Source of the DNA: Pseudevernia furfuracea
Lineage: Eukaryota > Ascomycota > Lecanoromycetes > Lecanorales > Parmeliaceae
Length of the DNA: 64,000 bases
Direction of reading: 5' to 3'
Assembly: GCA_022315425.1 (NCBI GenBank)
Contig: JAIUPT010000045.1
Coordinates: forward strand, 1 to 64,000
Positions 45,367-55,489 of the stretch are shown here, in pieces. Position numbers and translations under genes: made by a program. Position 1 is the first letter of the stretch. Each line of letters opens with the position of its first letter. The notes below the pieces were generated by a model, which made no database searches, had not been told where the DNA came from, and worked only from the letters and a program-made list of their open reading frames with translations.

Positions 45367-45387
45367 AGAGCTACCGACAGCAGACAT
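45367..45387 (-). pseudogene. Displaced 5' end of the DUF6729-type gene plus right target-site duplication
   Basis: 45,367-45,372 is AGAGCT, the right copy of the target duplication. Read on the minus strand, the following bases give ATG TCT GCT GTC GGT (MSAVG) in frame with AGC TCT TCT TGT (SSSC) beyond the element at 40,657. This is the probable original start of the gene split by the inverted-repeat element. An in-frame stop lies about 15 codons upstream. Confidence 0.5.
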
Positions 45388-45479
45388 AACGACACTGCTT
45401 GGCAACAGACTAGCGATAAGTTATCACTGACAAGGCCACGCAGTCCCCTGCACCTGTTGTTTTACTACGTCGCGGATTT

Positions 45480-46373
45480 AAAAGGGGTCACTTTGGACCT
45501 GAGTCAATCATGTTTACTGTCTTGGGGGGCAACTGGGATTCAACAGACAAGAAGTTCAGGTTCAGTGAATTCATACAGACAAGATTTGCTTCCTACATGC
45601 AAAGTATTCCCTAAGGAAACCACCACATGCATTTGGTTCACACAAAGTCATGTCTGCAATGGTACAACAGTGCTGCAGGAGGTCTAAATGCTGTGACCTG
45701 ATATGGCTGTATGCTAGGCAATCAAACACAAAGTGCTGCTCGTCCTCCACACAATCCAATGACTCGCACACATAGCCTGTCTGTCCTATCTAGGTGAACA
45801 CCGTCTGCCAGCAGCCTGTGTCTACCTGCAGACCACAGCATCCCGTCCTAAACCTGCTGATTAGCCTTCTATTTGACACACCACTTGATAACAGACAGAT
45901 ACTTTGCAGGAGTGTACTCAAGCTGGCGTTGTCCTATATAAACATCAAGCTGCTGTGCTGATCATCTGCAAAGTTACTCAAATGCATGCTGATGCTTAGC
46001 CTTTCTACAACAGTTGGAATGTCAAAAAACGTGAAAAAAGCTGCTGCTATCCCAAACGACCATGCAGAGAGTCACCTAGATAGTACTAGTGCTTGCCAAC
46101 TGTCTTTGACTGCTGTCTGATCCAAAGCAAAGCCATCAATCATTGCAAGCTTAACATGATGCACATTGTCAAGTGCAATTGTCCTATGATGATAACGCAG
46201 AATCTGCTGCCAGAAGTGAACTTGCAATGGGAGCGACCCAACTCAGCTAAGACCGTCTCTGGTCGGACCATGTGATTTGCAATAGACTTCCTGACACCTA
46301 ACAGACGTCTTAGAAAGTCCCAATGCAAAGCTTCCGCTGCTGCTCCGCAATCACTGTCCACTCCCTTCGTCTG
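45480..46373 (-). pseudogene. LINE ORF2 C-terminal remnant
   Basis: Minus strand: EALHWDFLRRLLGVRKS (46,330-46,280), the block after the RT 'h..flR.lLgv+ks...'. Then LAELGR and, near 45,770-45,680, CVEDEQHFVFDCLAYSHIR, the same Cys/His block as in the LINE end at 17.9 kb, followed by ACGGFLREYFACRKQ. Many stops and frame changes lie between. The 3' end on this strand reaches about 45.48 kb, close to the displaced DUF6729 5' end. The Tc1 copy 1 begins abruptly at its other edge. Confidence 0.75.
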
Positions 46374-47734
46374 CAGCTGTTCACCTCAAGCAAGACCACC
46401 AGAATTGGTCGTACTCCAAAATTGGCAAGAAAATTGGCTGCAGTCACAAGTTTTGTCAGCAGATGGGTGGCAAGACACCAGGCAGGGTAAAGGTGTCAGT
46501 GATCAGCAAAGGTCAGGTAGACCTCTCAAAGCTAGATGCTGATGCACAACAGCATATCTACATGGCAGCTCAGCTTCCAGAGTGCAGTAGCGCTGCTGAT
46601 GTTGCAGCCAAAACTCAGCAAGCGAAGGGTCTGAAAATGAGCCCCAGCAGCATCACAAGGCTCCTGAGGAGGAAAGGGCTGCAGCACCTCACAGCAAAGG
46701 TGGTGACAATGCTGACTGCCAGTCAGAAGCTAGCCAGAGTCAGACATGCTAGGGCAGCTCTCAGGAGAGAGCTTTGCTCATGGCGCAGGGTCATGATCAC
46801 CGACAGCAAGTACTTCAGATTGCATACTAGTGGCAAACCAGCTGGCCGGTGGTGTACACCAGCAACAAGGGGCACTATTGCTAAACCTAAGCATAGCATT
46901 GCTGCTCAAGTGTACATGGGCATCAGCTATCATGGCACCACAAGTCTCAAGTTTGTGACAGGGACTCACAAACAGGTCAGCAAATACATCAATCCCAAAA
47001 CCAAGCTCCCCGCACAAGGGAGTGGCAAAAGATGAGTACACTGATGTGCTCCGTGACCACTTCAATTCCAGAGGGTAACAAGATGTTTGCACATGCTGGC
47101 AAGTGGGCTGACAACTGGAAATTGCAGCAAGACAATGCTCCACCCCACAAGACAGCCACCAACATGGCCTTCAGTTGCTGACCATGTGCCAGCCGGTCAT
47201 TTTCTGGCCTGGCCAGCAAACTCCCCTGATCTGTCCCCAATAGAGAATCTCTGGGCTTGGATGAACAGGCAGCTGCACAAGCATCACAAACGCAAGAATG
47301 TGGAAGAGTTGAAAGAAAAGCTGGAACAAGTTAGGCAGTCCATTCCAGCTGGAATACTTGCACGCTGTTCTTTGATGGCATGAATGCCAGAATGAAGCGG
47401 GTTCTTGACTTGACTGGTGACCACATAGGGAAGTGACTTAGGTCTTTTCCTTCCAGCACAGCATTGCAGGGTTGTTCCATGACAATTTAGGGAACAGCAG
47501 CTCATCAAGATTGTGTGTACCTCACTTGTGCCAGCTTGTGTAACTTGACAGCAAGCCTGTCTTGCCTGAGTGTATGAATGTCTGAAGCCTAACTGTGAGT
47601 AAACAAGCCTAATTTTTGCAGTGTTGTTGCCACTGTGGGCACAAAGCCTTGATACAACATGATGCAATGCAGTGCATGCACCAAACTGGATGTGTGCTTC
47701 CATTATAGCAGAACCCCTACAGCAGAATCACCGC
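46374..47734 (+). pseudogene. Tc1/mariner transposase, copy 1, 5'-truncated
   Basis: Cut-and-paste DDE transposase of the Tc1/mariner type. Homology to copy 2 starts abruptly at AGCTGTTCACC (46,374), so the first codons are lost. The product has the helix-turn-helix region (WSYSKIGKKIGCSHKFV, across a shift), QLPECSSAADVAAK, RRVMITDSKYFRLHTSGK with the first catalytic Asp, LQQDNAPPHKTATNMAF with the second Asp (DNAPPHKT), and PANSPDLSPIENLWAWMNRQ with the catalytic Glu. Stop at 47,434-47,436. The 3' terminal repeat ends at CACCGC 47,734, followed by TA. One-base shifts (e.g. near 47,020 and 47,172) break the frame. Confidence 0.88.
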
Positions 47735-47971
47735 TACAGAAGAGGTGTGATCAACCAGGCTGTGCAGCTGATCAAGGCAAGCTTTTGGTCTGCTGGTGCT
47801 TGGGTCGCTTGCCTGGCATCATTTTGCATGCTCGCACGCGTTGTACCGGACTTGTGTGAGCTGAGGCGGCGAATCGCATCACATACAGAATTCCAGCAAA
47901 CTTCAGTGCTCAAGTGATCACACAGCTTGCAGTGAGCAAGATGTTTCTGGTTCTACAGGCAACAGTCAAAC
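47735..47971. other. Spacer between the two Tc1 copies
   Basis: About 237 bp unlike the other Tc1 copy. It starts with TA, and ends with a pyrimidine-rich tract and TACAG before the ATG of copy 2. The expected 5' terminal repeat of copy 2 (GCGGTGATTCTGCTG) was not found here, so the left end of copy 2 is missing or altered. Confidence 0.5.
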
Positions 47972-49367
47972 ATGGTAAAGCAAAAGCACATCACAGCCTC
48001 TCAGGAACTTCGTCTGAAAGCTGTTCACCTCAAGCGAGACCACCAGGATTGTGGCGTACTCCAAAATTGGCAAGAAAAATTGGCTGCAGTCACAAGTTTG
48101 TCAGCAGATGGGGTGGCAAGACACCAGCAGGGTAAAGGTGTCAGTGATCAGCAAAGGTCAGGTAGACCTCTCAAAGCAGATGCTGATGCACAACAGCATA
48201 TCTACATGGCAGCTCAGCTTCCAGAGTGCAGTAGCGCTGCTGAGGTTGCAGCCAAACTCAGCAAGCGAAGGGTCTGAAAATGAGCCCCAGCAGCATCACA
48301 AGGCTCCTGAGGAGGAAAGGGCTGCAGCACCTCACAGCAAAGGTGGTGACAATGCTGACTGCCAGTCAGAAGCTAGCCAGAGTCAGAATAGCTAGGGCAG
48401 CTCTCAGGAGAGAGCTTTGCTCATGGCGCAGGGTCATGATCACCGACAGCAAGTACTTCAGATTGCATACTAGTGGCAAACCAGCTGGCCGTGGTGTACA
48501 CCAGCAACAAGGGGCACTATTGCTAGACCTAAGCATAGCATTGCTGCTCAAGTGTACATGGGCATCAGCTATCATGGCACCACAAGTCTCAAGTTTGTGA
48601 CAGGGACTCACAAACAGGTCAGCAAATACATCAATCCCAAACCAAGCTCCCGCACAAGGGAGTGGCAAAAGATGAGTACACTGATGTGCTCCGTGACCAC
48701 TCCATTCCAGAGGGTAACAAGATGTTTGCACATGCTGGCAAGTGGGCTGACAACTGGAAATTGCAGCAAAACAATGCTCCACCCCACAAGACAGCCACCA
48801 ACATGGCCTTCGTTGCTGACCATGTGCCAGCCGGTCATTTCTGGCCTGGCCAGCAAACTCCCCTGATCTGTCCCCAATAGAGAATCTCTGGGCTTGGATG
48901 AACAGGCAGCTGCACAAGCATCACAAACGCAAGAATGTGGAAGAGTTGAAAGAAAAGCTGGAACAAGTTAGGCAGTCCATTCCAGCTGGAATACTTGCAC
49001 GCTGTCTTTGATGGCATGAATGCCAGAATGAAGCGGGTTCTTGACTTGACTGGCGACCACATAGGGAAGTGACTTAGGTCTTTCCTTCCAGCACAGCATT
49101 GCAGGGTTGTTCGTGACAATTGGGAACAGCAGCTCATCAAGATTGTGTGTACCTCACTTGTGCCAGCTTGTGTAACTTGACAGCAAGCCTGTCTTGCCTG
49201 AGTGGATGAATGTCTGAAGCCTAACTGTGAGTAAACAAGCCTAATCTTTGCAGTGTTGTTGCCACTGTTGGGCACAAAGCCTTGATACAACATGTGCAAT
49301 GCAGTGCATGCACCAAACTGGATGTGTGCTTCCATTATAGCAGAACCCCCTACAGCAGAATCACCGC
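47972..49367 (+). pseudogene. Tc1/mariner transposase, copy 2, with intact start but frameshifts
   Basis: Starts at ATG 47,972 (MVKQKHITASQELRLKAVHL), the N-terminal helix-turn-helix missing from copy 1, and ends at TGA 49,070-49,072. It holds the same DDE motifs: ITDSKYFRLHTSGK, DN-APPHKT with Asp changed to Asn in this copy (aaacaatgc against gacaatgc in copy 1), and SPDL/IENLWAWM with a shift in between. Copies 1 and 2 differ mostly by one-base indels at homopolymers. The 3' terminal repeat ends at 49,367 and is followed by TA and then by the mosaic repeat whose uninterrupted version lies at 25,807. Confidence 0.88.
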
Positions 49368-50395
49368 TACAGTTATAGGCATATGTAATGTCCAGCACGT
49401 TTGCATTTCCCAGTGTGATTACACAGGATGCTACGCCAGATCATGCATGCAGCATGACTCACCATACTGACAGCATGATTCTATGTGCATGACTCAATCT
49501 GAAAACTCAGAATCCCTTTGAAATTTTGAACCACAGACAAAACAGTAGGAAAGGCTGACGCAGTCAGCAGTCTGCAGTCAAAGTCAAGGGGCAAGGGAAG
49601 GGCCAGACTCTGGCAATTTTTTTGCACAACCTGTGCACAGGTAAGTCTGGTGTGCTGTAAACCACTGCAAGTTGCTGCTCTGAAAACAAAGGTGTACTGC
49701 CTGTACAGCCTCACCCTCTGTCAGAGGAGAGTCTTTGCTACTTCTTGTGCAACGCCTCCTGTTTGCAGCTCGCTGCTTTGCTGCAAAATTCTGGATACTA
49801 CAGTGGGGCCCATAAGTCCTGATCAGGACATTTGCATCGCTGGAGATGGTAAAGTACATTGCAATGCAAGACCAACACAACCCATTGAGTCAGCATGGTG
49901 TTGCCTGTTACGTGACCAAGTTGGAAGCAAAAGCTTTAGACTTTTGGGGTAGCCCTTTGCTCAGCAAGAAAGCTGCTGGCACAGTCAGCAGTCAGCGTCT
50001 AAGTCAAGGGGCAAGGGGAAGCCAAACTCTGGCAAATGTTTTTGAGCAGGTAAGTAGACTGCTGTGTTGTGCAAGTTACAGCACTGAAAACAAAGGCTTG
50101 CTGACTGAACAGGCTCTCCTTCTGTCAAAGGAAATCTGTACCGTTCGAGCCCAGCATAACTCACAATGTAGCCTGTGCTTTCACCTCTGATTCGCTGTGA
50201 CAGTATCTTTGGCTTTGACAACACCTAACCAGCGCTGTGGTCGCTTTGCGCGGCGGTGAACCCAACACGCATCGTTGTATCGGTCGTTGACCTGTCCTGA
50301 GTCGCAGCATCGAAAAGCTGAGCAGACTGTGTGCTCTACGATAGTCTTGACCACAACTTGCTTCGTACTCTGGACACCACTTTTGACGACAGCTA
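49368..50395 (+). repeat. Mosaic repeat, long copy (short copy at 25,807-26,412)
   Basis: Same sequence as 25,807-26,412 with two additional internal segments (about 49,605-49,755 and 49,797-50,126). The two additional segments resemble each other: both have '.caaactctggcaa.ttttt', 'acaggtaagt' or 'caggtaagt', and 'gaaaacaaagg' in the same order, so an internal unit has been duplicated. A similar unit occurs at 53,115-53,220. Confidence 0.85.
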
Positions 50396-50396
50396 T

Positions 50397-50820
50397 ATGG
50401 TCTCAAAGAGCTAGATGTTCAGCCAGCACGAGATTTGGAGTTTAAGGAGGATCCACTGATACAGTTGCTGGTTGACGCTTTGCCAGAAGAATTGCCAGAA
50501 ATCATTATGAAGCCGAGTGGTGTTGAAACAAGAGGCGGGCAGGTTTCTCACCAGACAGCAGGAAACCAAGGCCTGTGCTGATAGAGTGAAGAACAAGCAC
50601 GGCTTCTGCAGCAGTCCTAAACAGTTGCGTCAGAGCGGTCTCAGGCTTGATGACTGGCTAACAGGACAACAAAAAGGAGAGGGACACTCTCAGCGCTGAC
50701 TTGCAGGCTTTGAAAGGAAAGGACTACAAACCCTTCTTGAGAGGCTCAGTGTTGATGTATGGCCGCAACGACAAGCCATGTGTTTGCAAAAAGGACAAAG
50801 CAGACCACTGTTCCACTTGC
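50397..50820 (+). pseudogene. LINE ORF1 C-terminal remnant
   Basis: Reads KNKHGFCSSPKQLRQSGLRL, DDWLTGQQKGERDTLSADLQ and ALKGKDYKPFLRGSVLMY, matching the 'lR..gi.ldedLT..Q...R..L...LK.kg.kpffRGt.L.y' end of LINE ORF1 also seen at 8,500-8,640, but from a diverged family. One frame shift is near 50,690. The conserved LINE 3' end follows at 51,201, with no ORF2 between them, so this copy has a large internal deletion. Confidence 0.72.
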
Positions 50821-51197
50821 TGCATAGGACAACCATCATTATTGTCGTGTTTAAGATTGCATTCACAGCCTCTCTGGTCTTGCTTTATTTGAGGCAGTGC
50901 TTTCTGCTTATTGCAAGCAATGAGCATCTTGAACCTCAATATTATACAATTCTTGCACACCAATGTCTTAAACTGTTCTGTCAAAGAGATGAAGTCATGT
51001 TGAGACAAACAGAAACTTTTTGCAACTTGTTAGATATACTGTACAGCATGCTAGGTTTTCTTTTGGTACATTTGTAGCTTCTCTTTGTTTGTCTACAAAA
51101 CTTGGGCCTTTTTCGGGGCCCATTACAGGCATTGAATGACTTGTTTCAATCAAACCCAGCAATTACAGAATGTATCGAGTTATTGTCTGTCGACTCG

Positions 51198-51243
51198 CCT
51201 GTTGAGTCCTAAAGACACAAATGTAAATTGATTGATTGATTGA
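51198..51243 (+). repeat. LINE 3' terminus with (TTGA)n tail
   Basis: CCTGTTGAGTCCTAAAGACA then an AT-rich link and ATTG repeated four times. It matches 18,249-18,293 closely, including the tail, and marks the 3' end of the same LINE family. It points towards the GT32 gene, whose 3' end lies about 520 bp further on. Confidence 0.85.
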
Positions 51244-51765
51244 GAACCAGCATTGGGACAAACAGAAGTCGACACATGTGCGTGTACGCGTGCACAATGC
51301 ATTATGGACGCTCAGTAATCGATGCCTGGTGCAGACATTAACTCTCTAAACACAATTTGAATACCTGCATACGTCTGGCTGTCAACAGTTCTCAACATTG
51401 TTTGTCCGGCCATGCTCCCAACAACCGCAGCAATCATCTTAAGGCCCTTTTAGACGCCCATTGCAAATAGTTCATGTTTGCACTTATGGTTAACGGTAGC
51501 ATGGTTTGCTCGGGAAGTGCTGCTGCTGTTGCCAAAGGCCGTTTGTGTCCGTCCCCTGATTCAATAAGTTTCTTTAAGTAGTAAAGTCGCTGACTTGGTA
51601 AGCAGAACTAGGGCTGATTTACATGTATTGGTGCCATCCACGTCATGTCGCCTGACCAGTATGTCAGTGCATATGAGTCCGGGAAGAAGTTCTTGCAAAA
51701 GCGTGGTATTGAATGTGCTGCTGGCAGCGTGACATACCAAACACACTTGTCGCATTTTGTCATCA
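51244..51765. other. 3' flank of the GT32 gene
   Basis: No coding signal recognised. On the minus strand a TGTAA (about 51,619-51,623) lies about 145 nt after the GT32 stop, the same distance as for the GT31 gene. Confidence 0.4.
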
Positions 51766-52527
51766 TCACGCCAGTTGAAGGTCAACACCTATAACAATGT
51801 CCGGCTGAAAGACCTGTAAATCCTTCGTGGGGGAAGTCAACTGGTAGCTTTCCACAGCCTTCTTTAACATGACCGGACCAGTGATGCGGTGCACGTCGTG
51901 TTCTGTCAACTTCACCACCGACAAATGCCACTGTGACTCGCTGGATGACGTAGTACCAAAATGTGTGACCGGGGACAGAAGCCAAAAAAGCGTTTGGAAT
52001 GGAGATGTCAGAGGCTGTATCCTCCGTCATGTAAGAAACGGCGACTTGAACATGGCTCATCAGAGGGTCAAGATTTTTCAGCGACTCGAAATCGAGATCG
52101 AAGTAGCATCCTCCATAATGCAACATGTAAAAATACCGTGCACAATCTGCACGCTGAATGTTTAGCGGAAATTGATCGTAACAAATCAAGAAACCACGGA
52201 AAGTGTTCTGCGATGAGGCTTCCTGTTATCTTTGTCCGTCCAGAACATATAATGTCCCATTTTGGATGATTGTCCAACCATGTTCTTCTGCCAAGCCTCC
52301 TGAAAACCCTCAAGCTTTTGGTGCGCCACGATTGATGTATGATTCGAGGAACGGTGTCGGCAATGTTCTCTGTTTGAACTTCTTGGCTCCCGTTTGGGTG
52401 CTTTATGCAGACTATGTTCCGTCCAAAATTGCAACATCACACCGAGCGCTCGCCGGGAAGAAGCTGTTTTGGCTGTATTAAAAATCACGATGAAATCGAA
52501 AATACGCTGCCTGCACATGCAAACCAT
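51766..52527 (-). CDS. GT32-family glycosyltransferase (OCH1-like, DXD), frameshifted
   Basis: A Golgi-type glycosyltransferase with the 'Gly_transf_sug' DXD domain; family members transfer mannose or other hexoses in glycan or glycolipid synthesis, and the donor cannot be told here. Minus strand: TVPRIIHQSWRTK (about 52,345-52,310), shift, KLEGFQEAWQKNMV and GHYMFWTDKDNRK, then shift to LIAEHFPWFLDL, then YDQFPLNIQRADCARYFYML and HYGGCYFDLDFESLKNLDPL with the DLD metal-binding motif (about 52,115), VAVSYMTEDTAS and IPNAFLASVPGHTFW. After a shift near 51,860 it ends VFQPDIVIGVDLQLA at TGA 51,766-51,768. About 250 residues, intronless. The start is uncertain: ATG 52,527 requires a further shift. 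All shifts lie in short runs. Confidence 0.8.
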
Positions 52528-52529
52528 GG

Positions 52530-53084
52530 TCGCAACTTATGTGCCATTGCCAATAGCGATCTATGGTCTGAGCTTACATGTCGAACGCAGGTCAGCGTGA
52601 GAGCGCACGCAAGCATCATGCCCCGAGGGCATCCTTGCCAGCTGTTGCGTGACTTCGATGAGGTGTCGTAGTGCCGCAGCATGAGTTGTCTTGTCTTGTG
52701 GCAACTAGGAAGACCTTGTGACGGTAAAGTTTCAACAAGGCACCAAACTGAGTATGCCGGACGACTTCTGACGATCAACGGCACACAGTACTGTTTGCAG
52801 GTCAGGTTCCTTGTGATCATCTTGAGCCAGCTGTCGGCCCGAAGTCTCCAGAGGGGTTCCTCAACTGCTTGTTGCACAAAGCGTTGCTGGTGCTTGATCA
52901 GCGAGTCAATGATTTTACGCCGGAGAGCAGCAGCGCGCACGGCGTGAACAGCAAGGCCCACCAGTTAACCGACACGCCAGAGTCATCACGCAAGTCAAAA
53001 TTTGAAAAAACTGGTTTTTCAACTGTTCTTTGGGTCACCTGGGTTCGTTTCTAACATGCAGTGGGGGCCAACACATATCGCCTT
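52530..53084. other. 5' flank of the GT32 gene; no other gene recognised
   Basis: A 158-codon minus-strand open frame (52,485-52,961) overlaps the GT32 5' end but shows no known motif; it might hold upstream codons of GT32 if the start is further out. Confidence 0.4.
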
Positions 53085-53345
53085 TGCTCAGCAAAAAATC
53101 TGCTGGCGCGTCAAAGGGCAAGGGGAGGGCCAAACTCTGGCCTATCTTACTTGCACAGGCACTGTTGAATTGTGGGTGACCCTATGCAAGCGATTGCAAC
53201 TGAAACAAAGGTTTGCAGTCTGGACAAGCTTGATCTCCTCTCACAGAGTTCAAGGAAGTTCCTCTCACAGAGGGCAAGCTTGTCTAGACAGAAAGCTTTT
53301 GGTCCATCTCCGGCAAACAGCTGCTGCTTTGTGCCTGTTGCTTTG
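53085..53345 (+). repeat. Further copy of the 'gggcaagggga' repeat unit
   Basis: Shares 'gctcagcaa.aaa.ctgctggc', 'caaggggagggccaaactctggc' and 'gaaacaaagg' with 49,583-49,745 and 49,957-50,095, in the same order. A weaker match, 'aaggagggggccaaactctggc', occurs at 43,273, inside the inverted-repeat element. The unit therefore is a dispersed repeat of its own. Confidence 0.7.
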
Positions 53346-53399
53346 CTGAAAAACAAGTTACCAGGCAAGCTGACCTGACCGGACCGGTCAAATAGCTGG

Positions 53400-55485
53400 C
53401 CCTAGTGCTTATAACTCATCCAAGCTGAGATTCCCCACCGGTCCATGGCCCCTGACTCAGCGGCAGGCAGAGTTGAGCACGGAGTCGAGCACAGAGTGGA
53501 ACAGTTCTGAGTCATGTTCAATAGCGGCGTTTCAGAGCGTAGCCTGCTTTGAACATTCCAATATACACAAAGTGACCTTGCTGACTCTGAGTCCCGAGCA
53601 ATGAAGCTCAGGAAGCCCGTTCCCGGCAGCAAGAAAGGCGCTGCCAGTGCGTACCGAAACGGCAGTACCTCTCCGGAATCCAACTGCAACAGCTTGAATA
53701 TACGCTGGTCGAGCTGGAATTAACGCGGCTGCTGGCATTGCACATACTGGTAGGGATAAAGAATATATACATGTAGTCTAAACCCTATATATAAATGGGT
53801 AAATCTTGAATGGCACCAAACTTGTCCTCCAATTGATCCTCATAAGGATTAGATTATACTCATTCCAGTTACCAGACTCGAGAAAGCCCGGTATTGTTAT
53901 TTATTGTCACTATTCTCCCGCTATCAGTATTGGGTAAAGTGCGCGCCTGCTGCCTTCCTGGATGTGGTAGCCGTCTCTCAGGCTCCCTGTCTGCATTAGC
54001 ATGTCACAATTGAATGATTTGCGAAGCCTTTTGAGGATTTGTTGGGGACTGTTGGGACCCTCTTAAAAGTTCAAATCTTTCTGCGGCGCAACCACAGACC
54101 AGCTGAGCTGAGTCACTTGGAACTATCAGCAGCAGCCTCTGTGGCAGCATGGTGGCTTTAGCAGTGACAGCAGGGGTGACAGCATGGGTGATTGTAGCAG
54201 TGGCAGAGCCTGAAGGAAGTTGTTGAAGATTGCTGCAGTATCCACCTGAATTTACCTGCAATAGCCAAAACGTTGAATTGACAAACGGGTCAATGAGCAT
54301 GCTACCTCTATTCCCATAGGGTTGCTTTGAAGTGCAATCACCAACTGAGGGGTCTCGCTGAGGTTTGCCCACACAAAATCTGTGCATACTGCTCTCGTAG
54401 CACTTAGGGTGCATTCAGTCCTGGCCTGTTGAATGTCAGCATCTGGCCCCCTCCAAAAATTTGTTTGGGTAACACTCTGGCCAATGCAATCTGCAGATTG
54501 GCTTTCCCCTTTTGTCTTTCCTGCAACTGCAAAAACAAGGCTGTCAGTTGACAAAAAGCATATAGATGGCAACTGAACAAAGTCAACAAGTCACAGTGTG
54601 CATCAGTCATAGTTATGTTTGGACCCATGCTTGTCTGCGACGAACCCTGTCAGGCTTTTTGAACAAGATTGCAGGGTTTGGTGGACTCACATGAATGCCT
54701 TGTTACAAATCAGACAGCGTCTGTTATCCACTGAATTCCTGTCGACCGGAAAGAGCTTGCCATGGCTGATCTGTTGGCTAGCCTGAGTAAGCTCTGCAAG
54801 ACCATACACTCTCAGCTGTGCTACATGACAGATTTTGCGCTGTAGAAGGGTATTGTGCACTGCAGCATCCCAAGCTGAGCACGTGCTCACCTTCATTGGA
54901 CAACACAGGGGTGGACGGGGCTGGGTGACTAACAAGCTGTGACTGTGTCCCCAGCAGAATCAGCTCTACCAACGTTGTTCTCAGAGTTGTTCTGTGCTGA
55001 TATGGACTTTGCCACAGTACCCACAGTTGCTTGGGGTGAAGGTTGACCATGTGACAACAATAGCTGAACAGCTAGAGCCTTAACACAGTTTGTCTTTCCT
55101 TGATGTAAGACACACCCTAGACACATCATGCTAAAAAGCGTCCCTTGTTCCCTGATTTTATGCTGCTCAATCTTACATTCAGCATCATTGCCATCACACC
55201 TTGTGTAGTGCCATTCACTCATGATGGCAACTTCATTGTGTGGCATGCCACCTTGCAGATTCGAGCCCCCATTTTGGCTTGCTCAGAAGCGTGCCTTGCA
55301 CCATATGACCCAGCCACTTTGAACCGCCTAGATATATAAGCCAATGTGCAGCAGATGTTGATCATAAAGGGTTCATCTGTTTGGATGCAAGGAGAAATTT
55401 CAAGGAGAAGTGCAACAAAACTGTTGTGGCGATAGCAGAAAATGTAGCAGGCCAATTGTGTTCATCTTCAAGTTACAAGACTGGT
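53400..55485. other. No gene recognised
   Basis: Several minus-strand frames of 80-136 codons between 54.0 and 55.45 kb may be exons of an unknown gene, but no domain or splice pattern could be supported. Confidence 0.4.
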
Positions 55486-55489
55486 CGCC

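Noticed and set aside
48366..48917. 183-codon minus-strand frame (and 46,778-47,143, 48,835-49,398)
   Set aside because: Antisense shadows of the Tc1 transposases, whose sense-strand DDE motifs are clear.
18475..52527. An endogenous giant-virus segment as the source of the glycosyltransferases
   Set aside because: No capsid, packaging ATPase, viral polymerase or other viral hallmark gene was seen; the surroundings are ordinary transposons and intron-containing genes.
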